From Pontiellaceae bacterium B12227 (GTDB lineage Bacteria > Verrucomicrobiota > Kiritimatiellia > Kiritimatiellales > Pontiellaceae), in assembly GCA_029432775.1 (NCBI GenBank), contig JAROAZ010000021.1:1-64000 (forward strand): a DNA stretch of 64,000 bases, in the 5' to 3' direction. The notes under the pieces were generated by a model. The model saw nothing but the letters and a program-made list of their open reading frames with translations. It did no database searches and was not told the origin of the DNA. Position 1 is the stretch's first letter; every line of letters starts with the position of its first letter. A program made the translations under genes and the position numbers. Of the stretch, positions 44,319-53,732 are shown piece by piece.

Positions 44319-45563
44319 ATGTACACGAAAGAAACTGCCATCCATAACAGCTGCGTATCAAACGACAAAATCGCCTCTTCAAAGGGGGCGGATACCGCAT
44401 CTTCAATGTCGCTGATTGAAGGCAGAGTCGAGTCAACCAGTGCCTCCGGGCAATTTCTGGATTCCAGAAGTCATGAGATTCGAACGGCTCTGAACGGAAT
44501 CGTCGGAATGGCGCAATTGCTCTCTGATGCAAAACTAAACCTGGAACAGCAGATTTGCGTCGATACCATTCTTCAATCCTCTTCAGGATTACTGAAAACA
44601 ATAAATGAAGTACTGGATATTTCCCGGCTTGAAACCGGAAAAATGGAAATCAGCGAAACCACCACCGATCCGCACTCTATATGCGACCGGTTGGTGCACG
44701 CGTTCCGTCCAATCGCGCAGCAAAAAGGATTGGTACTTAAGTGTGAATGCCAGAACAATGTGCCCCTCTCTATCATGTGCGATCAGGCTCTACTGGAAAG
44801 ACTCATAGGCTCCATGCTGACCGCGGCAATCGTAAATACCCATCAAGGCGCTGTTATACTAAGCATCGAATGCATTAGAAAAAGCCTGAAGGGTGCTGAA
44901 CTCGCTTTTCATGTGATCGATACGGATTCAGAAACCAACCTCGGACCGCTGGCCGATGCGCTCGAACGATCCGTTTCCTCAGATCCCGCAAGCTTCCTGC
45001 AACTTCAGTCTTGTTTAGGCATGGACCTCGCAGTCTGCAAACAACTCATCGGGCTGATGGGCGGAACTCTCGGGGTCGTCTGCCAACCGGAAAAGGGCTG
45101 TACACTCACCGCCACGCTCACCCTGCGTCAGGCAAACAATCCGGCACCTTTCAATTTTTCCGGCATGAATAACCGGAAAATATCCCGTCCGAACACCCGG
45201 ATTCTGATCGCTGAAGACAACAAACTGAATCAACGGGCAGTCCTCTCCATTTTACAAAAAGCCGGCTGTGTGGTGGAGGCAGTAAACAACGGAGAAGAGG
45301 CCGTTCAGAAATGCCGGGCACAACAATATGACGCCATTCTTATGGACTGCCAGATGCCGGTTATGGATGGATTCGAAGCCACGACGCTCATCCGGGCGCT
45401 GGACGGCCCCTCTTCCAAAACACCGATTATTGCGCTCACGGCCAACGCCATGAAGGGAGACAAATTGAAATGTCTGGAGATGGGAATGGATGATTACCTA
45501 TCCAAACCCATCGAACGGCAGGACCTGATTGACACCCTTAACCGACGCGTGCGCTCAAACTGA
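44319..45563 (+). CDS. Hybrid histidine kinase/response regulator with degenerate ATPase
   Basis: 414 residues. HisKA box with His52 (SHEIRTALNGIVGMAQLLSD), an ATPase-like region (about 160-270) and a C-terminal receiver domain with Asp343 in MDCQMPVMDG. In the ATPase region the N-box reads LLERLIGSMLTAAIVN and the DxGxG box reads IDTDSETNLG, so the main ATP-binding residues are missing, while the last strand (PEKGCTLTATL) is recognisable. The protein may be a pseudokinase or phospho-relay rather than an active kinase. It is cytosolic with no sensor domain. It ends one base before the convergent gpsA. Confidence 0.8.
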   Translation: MYTKETAIHNSCVSNDKIASSKGADTASSMSLIEGRVESTSASGQFLDSRSHEIRTALNGIVGMAQLLSDAKLNLEQQICVDTILQSSSGLLKTINEVLDISRLETGKMEISETTTDPHSICDRLVHAFRPIAQQKGLVLKCECQNNVPLSIMCDQALLERLIGSMLTAAIVNTHQGAVILSIECIRKSLKGAELAFHVIDTDSETNLGPLADALERSVSSDPASFLQLQSCLGMDLAVCKQLIGLMGGTLGVVCQPEKGCTLTATLTLRQANNPAPFNFSGMNNRKISRPNTRILIAEDNKLNQRAVLSILQKAGCVVEAVNNGEEAVQKCRAQQYDAILMDCQMPVMDGFEATTLIRALDGPSSKTPIIALTANAMKGDKLKCLEMGMDDYLSKPIERQDLIDTLNRRVRSN

Positions 45564-46553
45564 TTATTCCCCTTCAGGCTTGGGGGCACGGGACATGAGG
45601 TCCATCACCGCCGTGCGCGGATTTTTCCCCTCGTGCACCACGGCATTAACCTGCTCGGTAATCGGCACCGGAACCCCGAGATCCCCCGCAAGTTCTTTAG
45701 CTGCCTGACAGTTCCATACGCCTTCGGCCACCATTTTCATGGAGCCCATAATGTCTGCCAGCGTCTCCCCCTTGCCCAACCGCTCGCCGACGCCGCGGTT
45801 ACGGCTGTGCCGGCTCATGCAGGTAACCATCAGATCGCCGATGCCGCTCAGGCCCATAAAGGTTTCCGGCTTGGCCCCCAGCGCAGCCCCCAGACGGGTG
45901 ATCTCCGCAATGCCGCGTGTCATCAGGGCGGCCTTCGTGTTATCACCGAATCCAAGCCCGTCGGAAATACCGGCCGCAACGGCGATTACATTCTTCAGCG
46001 CGCCGCCCAGTTCAACACCCACCACATCGTCCAGCGTGTAAACCCGGAATGCATCGTTCCCGAATATCGCCTGAATCCGCTCAGCTTCTGAATGCTTCTT
46101 CGCCGCAATCGCTACGGCACAGGGTACGCCACGGGCCACCTCTTCGGCGTGGCTGGGCCCGGAAAGTACGGCCACGGAACGGCCGAGAATGGCTTCCGCG
46201 GTTTCGCTCATGCGCTCATGAGAGGTTTCGTCCAATCCTTTTGTTGCGCTGACGATCAGCATATCGGAAGTAATGAACGGTTTAAAAGCTTCCACAGTGG
46301 GCTTATAGAAGCGCGACGGAACAACCAGTACCACCAGTTCGGTTCCCTCAACCGCAGTTGCATGATCCGAGGTCCACTTTAAAGAAGCCGGAATTCCAAC
46401 GCCTGGAAGATAGGTTTTATTTTCGCCGGAACTTTTAATCTCCTCAAGATATTCAGGAAAGGGCCCCCAGACGGTGGTGTCGTGTCCGTTGCGGTCGAGC
46501 ACCATGGCCAGCGCCGTGCCCCATCCGCCATCTCCAATAACTGTTACCTTCAT
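45564..46553 (-). CDS. gpsA: Glycerol-3-phosphate dehydrogenase [NAD(P)+] GpsA
   Basis: 329 residues. The cofactor motif GDGGWGTALAMVL is a variant of GxGxWGTALA. SATKGLDET holds the catalytic-region Lys, and GALKNVIAVAAGISDGLG and TRGIAEITRLGAALG are family motifs. The enzyme makes sn-glycerol 3-phosphate for phospholipids. It overlaps plsY by 4 bp and follows it, giving a plsY-gpsA unit for the first two steps of phospholipid synthesis. Confidence 0.95.
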   Translation of the reverse strand: MKVTVIGDGGWGTALAMVLDRNGHDTTVWGPFPEYLEEIKSSGENKTYLPGVGIPASLKWTSDHATAVEGTELVVLVVPSRFYKPTVEAFKPFITSDMLIVSATKGLDETSHERMSETAEAILGRSVAVLSGPSHAEEVARGVPCAVAIAAKKHSEAERIQAIFGNDAFRVYTLDDVVGVELGGALKNVIAVAAGISDGLGFGDNTKAALMTRGIAEITRLGAALGAKPETFMGLSGIGDLMVTCMSRHSRNRGVGERLGKGETLADIMGSMKMVAEGVWNCQAAKELAGDLGVPVPITEQVNAVVHEGKNPRTAVMDLMSRAPKPEGE

Positions 46554-47155
46554 GCAGCGGGCTCCTTCTTTTTACCAAATCGGTTTTCTGTACCATTCAT
46601 CAGGCGCTTAATGTTTGCGCGGTGCAGCCAAATCACCAAAAAGGACATAATCGAAATAGCAACCTTTACCACCAGAACCTTGTCGCCTTCAAACCAGACG
46701 GCAATCCCCACGGCAATCGCTGCGAGAATGGATGCCAACGAAACATAGCGGGAGGTGACTACGGTGATGATAAAAACGAAAAGGCCGACACCGATCGCCA
46801 CCGGCGCAACGCCCAGCAACATACCGGCACTCGTGGCAACGCCTTTACCGCCTTTGAATTTAAGATAGATCGGGAAGGTATGCCCAATAATTGCCATAAA
46901 CCCGAAAAGTACGCCATAAACCGGCTCAACATTTCCAAACATTGGAAAAAAGAAAGCTGGAATGAACCCCTTCAGCGCATCCAGGATCATGGTAAAAACA
47001 CCCCAGCTTTTTCCTACCACACGAAATACATTGGTGGCGCCGATATTTCCACTTCCATGTTCGCGGATATTTACTCCGCGCGATTTAGCAACCAACAGCC
47101 CGAACGGAATGGCCCCGAACAGATACGCAAGAATCGTTAATAATGTAATCGTCAT
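46550..47155 (-). CDS. plsY: Glycerol-3-phosphate acyltransferase PlsY
   Basis: 201 residues, an integral membrane protein of five to seven helices. The three PlsY motifs are visible: SGNIGATNVFRVVGK, GHTFPIYLKFKGGKGVA and the N-terminal AIPFGLLVAK. It acylates glycerol 3-phosphate with acyl-phosphate. A perfect dispersed palindrome occurs within it. Confidence 0.95.
   Translation of the reverse strand: MTITLLTILAYLFGAIPFGLLVAKSRGVNIREHGSGNIGATNVFRVVGKSWGVFTMILDALKGFIPAFFFPMFGNVEPVYGVLFGFMAIIGHTFPIYLKFKGGKGVATSAGMLLGVAPVAIGVGLFVFIITVVTSRYVSLASILAAIAVGIAVWFEGDKVLVVKVAISIMSFLVIWLHRANIKRLMNGTENRFGKKKEPAA
46933..46947. repeat. Dispersed palindrome TTCCAA-ACA-TTGGAA
   Basis: Perfect copy in plsY, read as PMFGN on the minus strand (third frame). 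Confidence 0.9.
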
Positions 47156-47167
47156 AAATTGTATCGG

Positions 47168-48541
47168 CTATTCTCCTAACAGCCATTTCCCCAGATTTTT
47201 GAGTTCCTTTTTGAGCTCTTCGTTTTCCCCGATCTCTTTCACTTCTTCACCAAGCATATCAATAAGAGTATCGGTACTGATCGGAGCGGGTTGGTTTGTA
47301 GCGGAAGGCTCGCCGTCTGCCAAATCCTTTAAAACTTTCTTTAGGGTCTCGTTTTCCCCGATATCGGAAACCTCTTTGCCCAGCGCTTCCACGGCGGCGT
47401 CCATCACAGAGGGTTGAGCTTCCGACTTCCCTGACTGTTTTTCGACCTGCCCTCGAATCCATGCATCGAACAGCGATCCTGTATTGCTGCCAATCGCCGA
47501 CATCAGCGCCTGTTGGAAATCCACGACGGGTTTATCCAATGTGCCTGCAACCGGAATCATCAGCTCCAGCTGATCAATCGTTCCTATTCCGCCAAGCTTC
47601 CGCGAAAGCTTTTCCTCCAACTCCACCTCTGTCAGCGAAATCCTGAGTTGCGACTTTTCAAACCGGTTTTCGCGGCACGAGAATTGCGGTTCAATACCAA
47701 ACGGAGCCGTGCGAATCCCGGCGCGTTTGTAGAGCGACTCCAGCGAGCGAGGATCAATCTCCATCACCCGGCCTGTCAGATCGAACGACCAGACTTCCGT
47801 GTCGCGGATTGGCGCAAGCCGCAGGCTCAAATCGGTTTGGTAGCTGTTATGATCATTGCCCAGCGCCCCGATAATCCTTGCGGCGCCCCATTTTGCGTCG
47901 GGGCCGGATACGGTTGAAAGATCAACAGCCTTCACATCCAGACTCAAGGCAATATCGAGTTCATCCAGATTGAAGTCCAGGTAGCGCACGGTGGCAGTGC
48001 ACTGCATACGCTCGAATAAAAGCTCGGGCAGGGGTTTCGGTTGCTCGACAGGAACCGGTTTTCCCGGGGTTGGAATCGGTTCCGGAGGAAACTTTCCAGG
48101 CTCTGGAACCGGCCCGGGCTCAACCGGCTTACCCGGCGGGAGCTTTTCCTCCAGCTTATTAAAATTGATCTCACCGGACTGATTGCGGATCACATTGACC
48201 AACGCATTTTCCATTTCCACACGTTTAACGATCAGCGGATTTTGCAATAGAAGAGATTTCACATCGACCGAAACCTCAATTCGGTCGACCGATGCCATAT
48301 TTTCGAGAACAAATCCTTCGGGATTGAGCACCGCGACATCATTAAGAAAGAGCTTCCCGGCAGCGACATTTATGGATAGCCGACCGACTTTAGCATTCAA
48401 CCCCGTCTCCTGTTTCAGCCGGGGAAGCACCACATCGCGCATCGCCTGAGTCAGACCATAAAGCATGACCAAATGAAATACCGTCAGGATTACCCCCCCT
48501 AACGTTAATACCGAACCAATTACTTTAAACATCGTTTTCAT
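47168..48541 (-). CDS. AsmA-like protein with Pro-rich linker and repeated C-terminal helices
   Basis: 457 residues from the ATG at 48541 (an in-frame start at 48628 overlaps the ArsR-type gene and is rejected). The N-terminal transmembrane helix (FKVIGSVLTLGGVILTVFHL) is followed by an AsmA-like repeat (VLPRLKQETGLNAKVGRLSI), a Pro-rich linker (PVPEPGKFPPEPIPTPGKP), a DUF748-like domain and two near-identical C-terminal helices with the core IGENE (about residues 401-425 and 430-457). Likely a periplasmic envelope protein. Placed 12 bp before plsY on the same strand. Confidence 0.72.
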   Translation of the reverse strand: MKTMFKVIGSVLTLGGVILTVFHLVMLYGLTQAMRDVVLPRLKQETGLNAKVGRLSINVAAGKLFLNDVAVLNPEGFVLENMASVDRIEVSVDVKSLLLQNPLIVKRVEMENALVNVIRNQSGEINFNKLEEKLPPGKPVEPGPVPEPGKFPPEPIPTPGKPVPVEQPKPLPELLFERMQCTATVRYLDFNLDELDIALSLDVKAVDLSTVSGPDAKWGAARIIGALGNDHNSYQTDLSLRLAPIRDTEVWSFDLTGRVMEIDPRSLESLYKRAGIRTAPFGIEPQFSCRENRFEKSQLRISLTEVELEEKLSRKLGGIGTIDQLELMIPVAGTLDKPVVDFQQALMSAIGSNTGSLFDAWIRGQVEKQSGKSEAQPSVMDAAVEALGKEVSDIGENETLKKVLKDLADGEPSATNQPAPISTDTLIDMLGEEVKEIGENEELKKELKNLGKWLLGE

Positions 48542-48590
48542 ATCGCGGCGGGAACATACAACAGATACGAATTTTAACCACGCGGAAACT

Positions 48591-49145
48591 TCACAAACCA
48601 AGAGCGATCGCAAGCAATTCACGGGCAAGTTGGTTCTCCTGCGGCACCAAGCTCAAGGTTTCATGCACTTTCTCAACGTAGCCCCGGGCGGTCAGCTTGC
48701 GTAAATGACGATAAAGTGCCTGTGGAGAAATCCGGGTCTGAATCGAAAGTTGCACTTCATCGCATGGTCCCTCATTCAGTGCCCTGACGATGTCTATTCG
48801 CCGCGGGTGCGTGAACGCAGTCATATGATACGCAACGAGATCTAAAGGCATAAATCCATCGTAGCAGGCTCTCATCATCTTCAGAAAACGGTCGGCATGT
48901 TCAACCTCCGGGTTAGCTTCCGGACGATAGAACACATATTTTTTCCGCCGCTCGGCAAGAATCAGACCTCGTGTATTCAATGCACGCAAACAGGTGCTCG
49001 CGGCCGACTCAGAGAGCCCGACAGCATCACCCAGTTGACTTACACTCGACTCTCCCACTTGCAGCAGCTTCCACAACAGCAGGAGCCTTTTATTATTCGA
49101 AAGGGCTCGGCACGTCCGCCAAACCGTAGGGTGTAGAGATTCCAT
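48591..49145 (-). CDS. ArsR-like transcriptional regulator with two winged helices
   Basis: 184 residues with two winged-helix units: LLLLWKLLQVGESSVSQLGD, then AVGLSESAASTCLRAL; and MTAFTHPRRIDIVRALNEGP, then ISPQALYRHLRKL. ArsR-type repressors usually have one such unit, so this is a duplicated form. No metal-binding Cys cluster is seen. Its start lies 14 bp from a palindromic operator pair shared with the divergent phosphatase gene, which makes autoregulation and control of that gene likely. Confidence 0.82.
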   Translation of the reverse strand: MESLHPTVWRTCRALSNNKRLLLLWKLLQVGESSVSQLGDAVGLSESAASTCLRALNTRGLILAERRKKYVFYRPEANPEVEHADRFLKMMRACYDGFMPLDLVAYHMTAFTHPRRIDIVRALNEGPCDEVQLSIQTRISPQALYRHLRKLTARGYVEKVHETLSLVPQENQLARELLAIALGL

Positions 49146-49159
49146 ATACAGCTCCTTTA

Positions 49160-49181
49160 TTCACACATTTAAAGGTGTGAA
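49160..49181. promoter_or_regulatory. Operator 1 of the ArsR-type regulator (TTCACACATTT half-site)
   Basis: 22-bp palindrome of two 11-bp arms with one mismatch (TTCACACATTT and AAAGGTGTGAA). It lies 14 bp upstream of the regulator gene. Confidence 0.75.
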
Positions 49182-49217
49182 ATTACTAATAGCACCTGAA
49201 TTAAGCAATGAATACTA

Positions 49218-49241
49218 TTTCACACATTTAAATGTGTGAAA
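49218..49241. promoter_or_regulatory. Operator 2, perfect 24-bp palindrome
   Basis: Two 12-bp arms with core TTCACACATTT, no mismatch. The centres of operators 1 and 2 are 59 bp apart. The site is 74 bp upstream of the phosphatase start, so both divergent genes can be controlled. Confidence 0.85.
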
Positions 49242-49314
49242 ATATATAATTCACTCATGCTTTCCTTCAAAACGCACATTGCACCCCGCATTCGATATCA
49301 CTACCTTTGACTTC

Positions 49315-49818
49315 ATGGGATTGTTCGATAAAAAATTTACAATTGTAGTGGCCTGCAAAGCAAACATAACGCGCAGCGCCTATCTCGACGGATACATGAA
49401 ACAGTACTTGAAAGAGCACTATCCGTATGCCCGGAAGAAAGTACGGGTCCTGTCCGCCGGCGTGCGGGCCCGTGGCGGCAGCTCGGCGAACTCAGTTGTT
49501 AAACATGTTGCCCGCATCAACGGTTTCAGCTTAGGCGGACACAGCTCCGACAAATTCACCGCAAAACTGGTTAAGAATGCGGATGTCATTCTCGTAATGG
49601 AGCAATGGCAGAAAGACGAACTGGTCCAGCGCTACCCAAAGGCTGAAAATAAAATTTTCCGCATGATGGAATATCTCCAGAGCGGAGAACCCGAAGATAT
49701 TCGCGACATTCCAGACCCCACCGGACAAAACACGGCCGACTTTGAAGAATTTATTGATGTAGCCCATTATGAGGTCGACCGGATATTCCGCGAGCTCAGC
49801 CGCGAAGGCATAATTTAA
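49315..49818 (+). CDS. Low-molecular-weight protein tyrosine phosphatase-like
   Basis: 167 residues from the ATG at 49315 (a TTG start at 49279 has no better ribosome-binding site). The P-loop is CKANITRS, the CX5R(S/T) signature with the catalytic Cys near 13, and the general acid lies in DIPDP near 138. The fold also includes arsenate reductases of the ArsC (thioredoxin-coupled) type; the ArsR-type regulator next door keeps that open, but the extra catalytic cysteines of those enzymes are absent. Likely a phosphatase, possibly of capsule or envelope control. Confidence 0.82.
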   Translation: MGLFDKKFTIVVACKANITRSAYLDGYMKQYLKEHYPYARKKVRVLSAGVRARGGSSANSVVKHVARINGFSLGGHSSDKFTAKLVKNADVILVMEQWQKDELVQRYPKAENKIFRMMEYLQSGEPEDIRDIPDPTGQNTADFEEFIDVAHYEVDRIFRELSREGII

Positions 49819-49916
49819 ATTCAACGGGAACCTGCTTCAGAGGTCCATAGAAAGAGTTTGCGGGAAGTCGTGCTGAACGGTAGATTTTCCCGACTTTTTA
49901 TATTATGGAGATCTCT

Positions 49917-52900
49917 ATGACACGTATGATGCGCGCCGGCTTGTTGGTTTGTTCTGTTTTTCTCGTATATGCCCCCCTTTCCGCAAAGGAATTTCTGAAG
50001 CTCGAAATCATCAAAGCTCAGGCACAGGAAGCAACCATTCAAAAATATCCAAATTCCGACGAAGTTTTGCTGGATGATTTTATCCAGATGGAATATCAGC
50101 CGGATGGCTCGTACGACTCCTGGGACGACACAGCTATCAAAGTCCTCACCGAAAAGGGAAAACGCGATCAGCGCACGATGACCCTTGGCTTTGATGTAGC
50201 CTATGGAACCAACTATTTTGATCTGGTTCAGCTGATCAAGCCCGATGGTAGCGTGGTTGATATTGATGCCGAAGCCAACAGCAAGGTCATGGTCGATTCC
50301 AGCCAGATGAGCGCCAACATATATAATCCTAACAACAAACAGGTTACTCTGTCTATCCCTGGTCTGGAGGTGGGCGACACCGTTCGTTACATCATTCACC
50401 GCAAGCGCCACAAGGCGGTTGTGCCGGGAACGTTCAGCGAATACCAAACCTTCGAAGGCAGCACGCCTTATGAGCACATGACTTTCCAGGTGATTGCCCC
50501 GAAAGAACGTCCTCTGGTGAAAATTGCATTGAAAGATGAAATCCCCGGCACCGTGACTTTTCATGAGGAAAAGACGGAGCAGAGCGACACCATTGTCTAC
50601 ACCTGGAATGTGCAGGATGTCCCGCGCATGTTCAACGAACCGGATATGCCGACCCCATACACGGTGGTGCAGCGCCTGTTGATCAGTACAATGGAAAACT
50701 GGGAAGACCTTTCCAGGTGGTACTGGGACCTCTGCCTGCCGCGACTGGAACCCTCTCCGGAAATGGAAACCAAAGCCAACGAGCTGGTGAAGGGAGCCAC
50801 CAACACACTCGATAAAATCAACGCGGTCTTTAATTTTGTTTCGCAGGACATTCGCTACATGGGCATTACTACCGAAGACGAAGCCCCCGGCTATGAGCCC
50901 CACGATGCCAGCATGACCTTCTCCAATCGTTACGGCGTCTGTCGCGATAAGGCAGCTCTGCTCGCCTCCATGCTCCGTATCGTGGATGTGGAAGCCTTTC
51001 CGGTCATCATCATGTCCGGCCCCAAAAAAGATGAAGAGGTTCCTCAACCCTTCTTCAACCATGCCGTCACAGCGGCACTCGGCGATGACGGAGAATATAT
51101 CCTGATGGACTCCACCGATGAGAATACCAAGGACATCTTTCCCTCCTACCTGCAGAACATGAGCTACATCGTCGCCCGCCCGGAAGGCGAAACATTGCTC
51201 ACGTCCCCGATCATTCCCGCCGAAGACAACCTGCTCCAAATCACCTCCCGGGGAGCACTCGATAAAGCCGGCAATCTGGAGGCCGAGAGCTCGCTGGTGT
51301 TCGAGGGTATTAACGATACGGTCTATCGTGGATACTTCTCAAAAATAAAACCGGAAGAGCGCCGCCGCTTCTTCGAAGGCCACATCAAACGCTCCATGCC
51401 CACCGCGGAGCTCCAAACATTGGAAATTCTTCCGGAAGAGCTGCGCGACACCTCCCGGCCCCTGACCATCAACCTCTCTTATTCCGCAGACAATCTGCTG
51501 ATCGAAGGCGATAAGAACAAAATGCTGGTTCTTCCAAAGCTTGGAAGTTCGCTTGGCTATGCGAACTTCCTCATCGGCCAAACCGGACTGGAAAAACGGA
51601 AATATCCCCTTTTCACCCGCATGACAGCAGGAATCCGCGAAACACTCGAACTCAATATTCCGGACGATATCGGATCGCTCAACATTCCGGACTACCGCGC
51701 AATCGATTCTGAAGAGCTGTCGTGGAATATGCAGGTAACCCAGAACGGCGCTCAGCTGACCGCCACAAACACCTTTCTCCTGAATGCGGTGGAGTTCACT
51801 CCGGAGCAATACCTTGTGCTGAAAGATAACCTGAAGGAAATTGAATATAACCTGCGTAAAAAACTGATTCTTGACCTCCCGGAACCGGGCAGCCACATCA
51901 AACCGGACGTCCGGATTCTCTCCCGTGACACGCGCATTGAACTGGAAAGCGCCGGCACATGGAAAGAAACCCAGCGGTCGCAGGTGGAAATCCTCACCTA
52001 TGGAGGAAAAAAGAGTAACTCCGAAATCAAACTGGCCTACAACCCGGTCTGGCAGAACATTAAACTCACCACGGCCAAAGTCACCCATCCCGACGGAACG
52101 GTTAAAGAGCTGGGAGAGGACGAGTTGAATATTATGGATGCAAGCTGGGTATCCTCCGCCCCCCGCTATCCCGCCGAAAAATTACTGGTCGCCAACCTGC
52201 CCGGTGTCGAGATCGGAAGCGTACTGGAATACGAGTTTATTTCGTCCGTCGAAGGCAAGCCGTTCTTCTCAACGGCTCAATACTTCAACGGGCACGAACC
52301 GGTCGACCGCAAAAACGTCACCATTTCTGCGCCGGCATCGCTCGAACTGAACATCCGAAACACAGGCATCAAGGAAAACCGCACGGAAAGCGAGGGAACC
52401 GTCTCCTATTCCTGGCACGCAGCAAATCAGCCCGCCGTTGAGAAAGAAGAAGCCCTGCCCCCGTGGTACACCTTCAACCCGACCGTCTTCATTTCCTCCA
52501 GCGATTGGAAAACCTATGGAAACGCCGTCCGTAATGCCTTGCTGACCGCAACTGAAGACCAGCCCGCAACAGAACAACTGGCCGAAGAACTGACCGCCGA
52601 TGTGAAAGGCGAAACGGCCAAAGCCATTGCCATCCGCGACTGGTTGGCCATGAATGTTCGTCAGGCCGGTCCCGGTCTCACCAGCCTGCCGCTCTCCGCC
52701 ATCTCCAACGCAGACATCACGCTCAGCGACCGCTACGGAAACAACCCGGACCGTATGATTCTTCTGTACACCCTGCTCAAGGCATCCGGCTTCGATCCGG
52801 AATTCATACTCTCCGGTGGCATCTCCATGATTCCGGAGGCCGCGGAACCCAAGCTCGCCGTCCCATCCCGACGGGCCTTCAACTCGGTATTGGTCAAAGT

Positions 52901-53678
52901 CGAAGTGGATGGCGAAACGCTCTTCATGAGCGGGTCGTCGCAATATGCCGAACTTGGAACTTCGGCTTATGACCGTCGCGTCCAATTGGATCTCGACGAT
53001 GGAGCCATCAGCAAAATCAAGGTGGATTCAGAAAAAGAAGACCGTTCGCACACGATTCATGAAATCAGCATCTCTGCCAACGGGCAGGCCGGGCTGACTC
53101 AGATCGCAACCGTTCAGGGAACCGCCTTCGCCGGCTTCCACCAGCGCTATGCGGAAATCACCCCGGAAAACCTCCGTCGCCATTACCTTGAAATCGTCAG
53201 CGGAATTTCCCAATCGGCCAGAGCGGCCTCGGACCTGATCACCGACTATGCCGACTATCCCGGCAAAATCGAATACTCCGTGGTGGCCGATCGTTATGCC
53301 GTACAGGACGGAGAATATCTTTACTTCGTTGTCCCGGGAGGACTGGGAAATCTTCTATCCTATCGCTCCAACGAACGCACCCTGCCGCTGGCATGGAACA
53401 ACTATGTGGATACGATCTCCGAATACAACATCATCCTGCCCGATGGCTTTGAACCGGTCATTATGCCGAAAGCGTTCTCCTGGCAGGCACCGCACGGAGC
53501 CGGCATGGTTGAGATTGCGGTCGAATATTCCAAACGGGCCAATGCGATCCGAATGGTGCAGATCGCCGACCTCAAACCGGCCCTGATTCCGGCCGAAGAA
53601 TTCCCCGCCATCATCGAAGCCTCCAGAAAACTCGCCCACCCGGACATGCGTACCATTCTGCTGAAAAAGACCAGATAG
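49917..53678 (+). CDS. Tandem DUF3857/transglutaminase-like secreted protein
   Basis: 1253 residues; start at 49917 follows ATGGAG as ribosome-binding site and gives a signal peptide (MTRMMRAGLLVCSVFLVYAP). First unit: DUF3857 (about 35-200) and transglutaminase-like domain with Cys near 341 (GVCRDKAALL), His near 382 (FFNHAVTA) and Asp near 398 (LMDSTDE). Second unit: DUF3857 (about 660-850) and a transglutaminase-like domain in which these positions read YGNNPDRM, FNSVLVKV and FMSGSSQ, so the catalytic triad is lost. Likely a periplasmic protein that processes or binds peptides. It contains a perfect palindrome (51532) and a near copy (51411). Confidence 0.87.
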   Translation: MTRMMRAGLLVCSVFLVYAPLSAKEFLKLEIIKAQAQEATIQKYPNSDEVLLDDFIQMEYQPDGSYDSWDDTAIKVLTEKGKRDQRTMTLGFDVAYGTNYFDLVQLIKPDGSVVDIDAEANSKVMVDSSQMSANIYNPNNKQVTLSIPGLEVGDTVRYIIHRKRHKAVVPGTFSEYQTFEGSTPYEHMTFQVIAPKERPLVKIALKDEIPGTVTFHEEKTEQSDTIVYTWNVQDVPRMFNEPDMPTPYTVVQRLLISTMENWEDLSRWYWDLCLPRLEPSPEMETKANELVKGATNTLDKINAVFNFVSQDIRYMGITTEDEAPGYEPHDASMTFSNRYGVCRDKAALLASMLRIVDVEAFPVIIMSGPKKDEEVPQPFFNHAVTAALGDDGEYILMDSTDENTKDIFPSYLQNMSYIVARPEGETLLTSPIIPAEDNLLQITSRGALDKAGNLEAESSLVFEGINDTVYRGYFSKIKPEERRRFFEGHIKRSMPTAELQTLEILPEELRDTSRPLTINLSYSADNLLIEGDKNKMLVLPKLGSSLGYANFLIGQTGLEKRKYPLFTRMTAGIRETLELNIPDDIGSLNIPDYRAIDSEELSWNMQVTQNGAQLTATNTFLLNAVEFTPEQYLVLKDNLKEIEYNLRKKLILDLPEPGSHIKPDVRILSRDTRIELESAGTWKETQRSQVEILTYGGKKSNSEIKLAYNPVWQNIKLTTAKVTHPDGTVKELGEDELNIMDASWVSSAPRYPAEKLLVANLPGVEIGSVLEYEFISSVEGKPFFSTAQYFNGHEPVDRKNVTISAPASLELNIRNTGIKENRTESEGTVSYSWHAANQPAVEKEEALPPWYTFNPTVFISSSDWKTYGNAVRNALLTATEDQPATEQLAEELTADVKGETAKAIAIRDWLAMNVRQAGPGLTSLPLSAISNADITLSDRYGNNPDRMILLYTLLKASGFDPEFILSGGISMIPEAAEPKLAVPSRRAFNSVLVKVEVDGETLFMSGSSQYAELGTSAYDRRVQLDLDDGAISKIKVDSEKEDRSHTIHEISISANGQAGLTQIATVQGTAFAGFHQRYAEITPENLRRHYLEIVSGISQSARAASDLITDYADYPGKIEYSVVADRYAVQDGEYLYFVVPGGLGNLLSYRSNERTLPLAWNNYVDTISEYNIILPDGFEPVIMPKAFSWQAPHGAGMVEIAVEYSKRANAIRMVQIADLKPALIPAEEFPAIIEASRKLAHPDMRTILLKKTR
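51532..51546. repeat. Dispersed palindrome TTCCAA-AGC-TTGGAA
   Basis: Perfect copy in the DUF3857 gene, read as PKLGS (third frame). A one-mismatch copy lies 107 bp upstream. Confidence 0.9.
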
Positions 53679-53732
53679 GCCGTAAGGTTTCCGGAATTTG
53701 CCCGAACGTTTCTTATTACAAGGAGAAAACGT

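Noticed and set aside
49821..51239. 472-codon antisense frame in the DUF3857 gene
   Set aside because: Shadow frame; the + strand gene has signal peptide and conserved domains.
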